A stretch of DNA of 9,908 nucleotides, taken from JAGOBX01 sp017999075 [NCBI: Candidatus Babelota bacterium] (GTDB lineage Bacteria; JAGOBX01). A program made the translations under genes and the position numbers. Shown here in pieces: positions 6,441-9,908 of the stretch. Each line of letters opens with the position of its first letter. The first letter of the stretch is position 1. Under the pieces are notes generated by a model, which saw nothing but the letters and a program-made list of their open reading frames with translations, searched no databases and had not been told where the DNA came from. The stretch spans positions 1 through 9,908 of the forward strand of contig JAGOBX010000096.1 of the NCBI GenBank assembly GCA_017999075.1, in the 5' to 3' direction.

Positions 6441-6490
6441 TATATTTTTTCGCAAAATCAACTTTATTGTTTATAAATATATAAATTTTG
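6441..6490. repeat. Intergenic repeat, copy B
   Basis: Second copy of the element at 3649-3698, same orientation, 43 of 50 identical without gaps. It begins seven bases from the stop codon of the FeoB-linked membrane protein gene. As in copy A, its far end lies about 140-155 bp upstream of a minus-strand start codon. Confidence 0.7.
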
Positions 6491-6496
6491 AAACAT

Positions 6497-7009
6497 TCAC
6501 ATTATGAGGTATTTTATAGGAGGAGACTTATTTCCTGATTTGCCAAAATAAATTGTAGATTCATAAAATATTTTATGCCAAATTTTAAAAAACAGGAAGC
6601 TAAAAATATTTAAAATAGAAAAAAATAAATGAAAAACCAATAAAATCAGACAAAATATATAAAACAAAAATATGTGTTTGACATTCACCGCTGATCTTAA
6701 AAATAGTAATCCGATTTTTTTATTAATTACTGATATTCTGGCAGGATTAATAAAATACATAAATTTTTTTACAAAATCATTTATAATGGCGCATTTGCCG
6801 CTTTTATATAAAACAGAATTATTATATAATCGGTTACAAAAATACAATTCAAATTTAGAATCAATATTATTTTCAGAATAACTTGCTAATGAATAATACA
6901 AATATTCTGTAAATTTTATTTTTTTAACATTAAAAAACAGAATAAAAAAACTAATGCTAATGATTATTGCAGAAGAAATATATGTTTTGTTTTTTACAAT
7001 ATTTTTCAT
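6497..7009 (-). CDS. FeoB-linked membrane protein of unknown function
   Basis: The protein has 170 residues from the ATG at 7009, one base after the feoB stop (TGATATG). An upstream in-frame ATG at 7030 lies inside feoB, but starting at 7009 gives a more typical membrane-protein N-terminus (MKNIVKNKTY then a hydrophobic run), with AGGA/GGA purine stretches 9-17 bases upstream. Two hydrophobic segments are visible: about 10-27 (YISSAIIISISFFILFFN), and a long one at about 113-141. Between them is a soluble stretch of about 80 residues with two cysteines (C58, C73) that would face outside if the N-terminus is inside. It does not resemble FeoC or the Cys-rich FeoB-associated membrane proteins. 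The tight coupling suggests a role with FeoB. AT bias makes hydrophobic reading frames common, so confidence is moderate. Confidence 0.65.
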   Translation of the reverse strand: MKNIVKNKTYISSAIIISISFFILFFNVKKIKFTEYLYYSLASYSENNIDSKFELYFCNRLYNNSVLYKSGKCAIINDFVKKFMYFINPARISVINKKIGLLFLRSAVNVKHIFLFYIFCLILLVFHLFFSILNIFSFLFFKIWHKIFYESTIYFGKSGNKSPPIKYLIM

Positions 7010-7010
7010 A

Positions 7011-9215
7011 TCAAATTCCAATTCCTGCAATTAAACCTGTCTGATATACTATAAAAGTAATAATGTATGCTAACAATGTCAAAGCTGCCAATTGAATAAT
7101 TCCCCATTTAACGCTATTGGTTTCTTTAATTGTTATAGCTATAGTTGATAAGCATGGCGCGGAAATCAGGCAAAACAGCATTATGCATAAAGCTGTAAGT
7201 TTAGAATATTTTTTTTTCAATATAGCGCCTAAATTGGATTCTGTTCCTGTTTCTCCAATAGAATGAACTATTCCAAGCTGTGTAACAAAAACTTCTTTTG
7301 CGGCAAGTCCTCCGATTAATGCAATTCCGATTTTCCAATCAAAACCAATAGGTTTTATAATCGGAGCCAATATATATTTGCCTATTTTCCCGGCGACAGA
7401 ATATTCTAATTCTATATTTTTAATTTCACCTGAAATAATTTCCTGTTTTCCATTTTCAGAAAAATATTTCTCATTAAAAATATCTAAATCAGATTTATTT
7501 TCATTTAATACGATTTTTTCCTGTTCAATTATTCCTCTATCGATAAGTTTTAAAACAATATAGTTTTTATCCGGTTTAGGATAAGAAGTTATAACCCATA
7601 AAATAATTGACATACCAAGAATTAGTGTACCTGCTTTTTTAAGATACATCATAGCTTTTTCCCACATATGAATAATTACTGAATTTACAGTAGGAATTCT
7701 GTATGGTGGCAATTCCATAACAAAAGGGCTGGTTTCGCTTTTAAATAAAGTTTTCTTCAAAAGTTTCGCGCTTATTATAGCTATCAGTATTCCAGTAATA
7801 TAAATTGACCACATAATTACAGGTTGAAATTTTTCGCTGAAAAAAGCCGGTATTATCAAAGAATATATCGGCAGCCTTGCTCCACATGACATTAACGGAA
7901 GAACAAGTATTGTTGTAAGCCTGTCTTTATCATTATCCAAACATCTCGTAGCCATTACAGCAGGAACAGTGCATCCAAATCCTGTTAACATAGGAATAAA
8001 AGATTTTCCATGAAGTCCAACCCATTTCATAGTTCTGTCCATTAAAAATGCAGCGCGCGCCATATATCCGGTATCTTCAAGAATTGCAATTCCAAAAAAT
8101 AAAATTAAAATGTTAGGTAAAAAAACTACCACGCCGCCGACTCCGCCTATTATTCCATCAATAATAAGAGATTTTAAAGGAGTATCCGCATTCCCGAAAA
8201 AAACTGAAACTTTCTGTGAAATCCAAAACAAACTTATTTCAATCCAGCGCATAGGTTCTTCAGCTAACGTAAACGTCAAATAAAAAACAAAATACATTAA
8301 TGCAAGAAAAATAGGAATACCAAGAACTCTATTTGTAAGAACTTTATCTATTTTTTCAGAAATATCCTTTCTTTTTTCAGCCTTATACGATATTATTTCC
8401 TTGCAAATTCCACTTACATATCCAAACCTTTTCTCAGCAATTATTATTTCAGCAGGTTCATTAAAAAGCTGTTCAATACTTTTTCTGCTTTTCTCAAGAA
8501 CGAGCATCAATTTAATTTTAAATTGTTCATTACAATCATTAATTTTTGAGATAATATTTGTATCGTTTTCAAGAAGTTTTAATGCAACCCAACTCGGAGA
8601 TACTAAAGACGATAATTCTTTGTTCTGAGCGACAATATCTGCAATTTTTTGTACATGTCCATCTATTTCTTTACCATAAGATATGGTTAACGTTTTTTCT
8701 GCACGATAAGATAAATCCGAAGAAGTTTTTATTATCGATTCAAAAAGTTTATCTATTCCCGAACCTTTATTTCCAACTGTAGAAATTACCTGGGTTCCAA
8801 TTATCTCAGAAAACTTCTGAAAATTAATCGTTATTCCTCTATTCTTAAGTTCGTCAGCCATATTAAGAGCCACAATAATAGGAATATTAAGTTCAAGGAG
8901 TTGTACAGTTAAATATAAGTTACGTTCAATATTAGAGCCGTCAATAATATTAACAACTAAATCAGGTTTATCAAAGATTATAAAATCGCGGGTTACTATT
9001 TCTTCTATAGAATAAGCCGTCAATGAATATGTTCCAGGCAAATCAATAACTTTCAATGTAAAGTTATCAATTATTTTAATCCCTTCTTTTTTTTCTACTG
9101 TTACGCCCGGATAATTCGCAACATGCTGCTTTGCTCCAACCATAACATTAAAAATGCTGGTTTTTCCTGTATTCGGATTTCCTGCTAAAGCTATTTTTAT
9201 TTCTTTTTTTTCCAT
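7011..9215 (-). CDS. feoB: Ferrous iron transport protein FeoB
   Basis: FeoB is the inner-membrane Fe(II) permease with an N-terminal G domain. At 734 residues it is of normal size. G-domain motifs: G1 GNPNTGKTS (12-20), G2 around ANYPGVTVE (33-41), G3 DLPG (58-61), G4 NMAD (118-121) and a G5-like STVGNKGSG (145-153). A helical regulatory domain follows to about 290. The membrane part starts near 297 and has the two Gate signatures: GFGCTVPAVMATR (412-424, C415) and LMSCGARLPIY (441-451, C444), plus GLAAKEVFV (636-644). An extra-membrane loop at about 545-605 is charged and may be slightly longer than usual. The gene follows feoA by 123 bases, which is wide for this pair, and no Shine-Dalgarno precedes its ATG. 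A possible -10 (TATACC) lies about ten bases upstream, but no convincing -35 was found. Confidence 0.97.
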   Translation of the reverse strand: MEKKEIKIALAGNPNTGKTSIFNVMVGAKQHVANYPGVTVEKKEGIKIIDNFTLKVIDLPGTYSLTAYSIEEIVTRDFIIFDKPDLVVNIIDGSNIERNLYLTVQLLELNIPIIVALNMADELKNRGITINFQKFSEIIGTQVISTVGNKGSGIDKLFESIIKTSSDLSYRAEKTLTISYGKEIDGHVQKIADIVAQNKELSSLVSPSWVALKLLENDTNIISKINDCNEQFKIKLMLVLEKSRKSIEQLFNEPAEIIIAEKRFGYVSGICKEIISYKAEKRKDISEKIDKVLTNRVLGIPIFLALMYFVFYLTFTLAEEPMRWIEISLFWISQKVSVFFGNADTPLKSLIIDGIIGGVGGVVVFLPNILILFFGIAILEDTGYMARAAFLMDRTMKWVGLHGKSFIPMLTGFGCTVPAVMATRCLDNDKDRLTTILVLPLMSCGARLPIYSLIIPAFFSEKFQPVIMWSIYITGILIAIISAKLLKKTLFKSETSPFVMELPPYRIPTVNSVIIHMWEKAMMYLKKAGTLILGMSIILWVITSYPKPDKNYIVLKLIDRGIIEQEKIVLNENKSDLDIFNEKYFSENGKQEIISGEIKNIELEYSVAGKIGKYILAPIIKPIGFDWKIGIALIGGLAAKEVFVTQLGIVHSIGETGTESNLGAILKKKYSKLTALCIMLFCLISAPCLSTIAITIKETNSVKWGIIQLAALTLLAYIITFIVYQTGLIAGIGI

Positions 9216-9338
9216 AAAATTGACGGTATAAAATTGTAGATTGTTTTTTAAACCAGAAAATGTTATTGTTTTTTAACTATAACTATATAAAAATATAATA
9301 GTAAAAAATTATCAAACAGCCTTAATATAATATATAAT

Positions 9339-9566
9339 TCAGCTTACTTTATCAATAATGATATGTTCTGCCTCGCTTCTTCTTAAACTTATATGATAAT
9401 TTTTTATAACAAATTCTATAGGATCAGCCAATGGCGCGCATTTTTTTCTTTCTATAGTTTCGCCTTTCATAAATCCCATTTCAAGTAAACGTTTCTTAAT
9501 TTTTCCATGACATTCGATTTTTTTAATTTTTCCACGTTCATTATCATTCAATTCTACCAATTTCAT
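9339..9566 (-). CDS. feoA: Ferrous iron transport protein FeoA
   Basis: FeoA is a small SH3-like cytoplasmic protein needed for FeoB-mediated Fe(II) uptake. The 75 residues include the family core RLLEMGFMKGETIERKK (26-42), followed by APLADPIEFVIKNYHISLRR (44-63), where the DPIEF and xISLRRxEA positions are characteristic. The ATG is supported by an AAGGA Shine-Dalgarno six bases upstream. It is the first gene of the leftward iron-uptake operon and has a good promoter directly upstream. Iron repression is expected for this system, but no convincing Fur box was found over that promoter. Confidence 0.95.
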   Translation of the reverse strand: MKLVELNDNERGKIKKIECHGKIKKRLLEMGFMKGETIERKKCAPLADPIEFVIKNYHISLRRSEAEHIIIDKVS

Positions 9567-9606
9567 AATAAAATCCTTGAAATACGTTTATGTACAAAAG
9601 GGCTAA

Positions 9607-9634
9607 ATTTTATAATGTTTTTCCAGCTTGTCAA
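9607..9634 (-). promoter_or_regulatory. Promoter of feoA
   Basis: On the minus strand, a consensus -35 TTGACA (9634-9629) and TAAAAT (9612-9607) are 16 bases apart, predicting a start near 9600 and a leader of about 34 bases. The -35 lies within a short dyad CTTG-A-CAAG, which could be an operator half but is too short to name. Confidence 0.65.
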
Positions 9635-9794
9635 GTTTTTTCAATAATTTCTCGCGACTTTTTTGGATTGCATTTTTATAATATGGAATTTTACGTTTTA
9701 CAACTTTTCAATTTTTTATGTAAATATACGTAATTTTACTTTTATCAATATTTTCAATTTTTTTATTTAATTCTAAACAAGTAAAACAAACATA

Positions 9795-9824
9795 TTGACA
9801 AACAGTATATTTCAGGTATATAAT
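9795..9824 (+). promoter_or_regulatory. Promoter reading out of the window to the right
   Basis: A consensus TTGACA (9795-9800) and a consensus TATAAT (9819-9824) are separated by 18 bases, predicting a start near 9831. It is the strongest promoter match in the window. The gene it serves lies mostly or wholly beyond position 9908. Confidence 0.65.
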
Positions 9825-9865
9825 TATTAATTATACTAATTAATTTTCATAATAATTAATTATGA
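9819..9865. promoter_or_regulatory. Two palindromes overlapping and following the rightward promoter, probable operator
   Basis: The first, at 9819-9835, is a perfect 8-1-8 palindrome (TATAATTA-T-TAATTATA) that includes the -10. The second, at 9847-9865, is a 19-bp palindrome with one mismatched pair (TCATAATAATTAATTATGA). Their centres are 29 bp apart. The position over and just after a -10 suits a repressor. AT-rich Fur boxes look somewhat like this, but the match is not good enough to name the regulator. Confidence 0.4.
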
Positions 9866-9908
9866 TTAAATATATTTCTCTAAAATTTACAATGCTGTCA
9901 CTAATAAC
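9862..9908 (+). CDS. Possible start of a gene leaving the window
   Basis: From the ATG at 9862 the frame stays open to the window edge for 15 codons (MIKYISLKFTMLSLI), a basic then hydrophobic start like a signal peptide or first membrane helix. It lies about 30 bases after the predicted start of the rightward promoter. There is no Shine-Dalgarno, and the ATG falls inside the second palindrome. The fragment is too short to identify. Confidence 0.25.
   Translation, partial: MIKYISLKFTMLSLI

Larger units (their letters stand above)
9635..9908. other. Intergenic regulatory region at the window edge
   Basis: This stretch upstream of feoA contains no supported complete gene. Its left part (9635-9790) is AT-rich without recognisable signals. 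Its right part holds a plus-strand promoter and two palindromes that are listed separately. Confidence 0.6.

Noticed and set aside
6518-6525. AGGAGGAG on the plus strand, looks like a Shine-Dalgarno
   Set aside because: No start codon at suitable spacing; on the minus strand the bases code for the end of the FeoB-linked protein.
6672-6881. Plus-strand open frame of 69 codons
   Set aside because: Shadow of the FeoB-linked membrane protein; no ribosome binding site.
9567-9640. Fur box over the feoA promoter
   Set aside because: I looked for a GATAAT-type dyad and found only a nine-base CTTGACAAG dyad, which does not qualify.

Overview
This AT-rich window (roughly 30% GC by eye) comes from a bacterium that divides with FtsA, imports ferrous iron with FeoAB and encodes bacterial microcompartment (BMC) parts. 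The phylum cannot be fixed from the sequence. Sugar-phosphate BMC loci with a DeoC aldolase are known from several uncultured or host-associated lineages, and low-GC groups such as Elusimicrobiota would fit, but that is a guess. No rRNA, tRNA, CRISPR array or insertion sequence was seen.

Region 1 (1-3528, minus strand): reading leftward, the order is an EutN/CcmL-type BMC vertex protein, a fusion aldolase (encapsulation-like helix, linker, flavoprotein-like domain, complete DeoC), FtsA, and the N-terminal part of a secreted coiled-coil protein that runs off the window. A good promoter lies so close to the eutN-like ATG that the transcript should be leaderless. The two BMC genes point to a compartment that cleaves deoxyribose 5-phosphate to acetaldehyde and glyceraldehyde 3-phosphate. 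FtsA is away from its usual ftsQ/ftsZ neighbours.

Region 2 (3529-6123, plus strand): a divergent gene for an unrecognised 184-residue protein, then a two-gene operon with an ATGA overlap. The operon encodes a specialised NusG paralogue (LoaP/RfaH type) and a GT-B protein resembling the N-terminal half of plant arabinokinase. It ends in a perfect 15-bp hairpin followed by T-rich DNA.

Region 3 (6144-9634, minus strand): feoA, feoB, a membrane protein gene starting one base after the feoB stop, and a 52-residue tail-anchored protein with a near-perfect Shine-Dalgarno. feoA has its own sigma70-type promoter.

Region 4 (9635-9908): an intergenic stretch with a plus-strand promoter whose -10 lies in a perfect 17-bp palindrome, a second palindrome 29 bp further on, and perhaps the first codons of a gene leaving the window.

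The points most worth a second look are the three-part aldolase beside a shell protein and ftsA, the leaderless shell gene with an A11 tract in its promoter spacer, a 50-80 bp intergenic repeat found twice, the NusG-paralogue/glycosyltransferase pair, and several genes without any Shine-Dalgarno.
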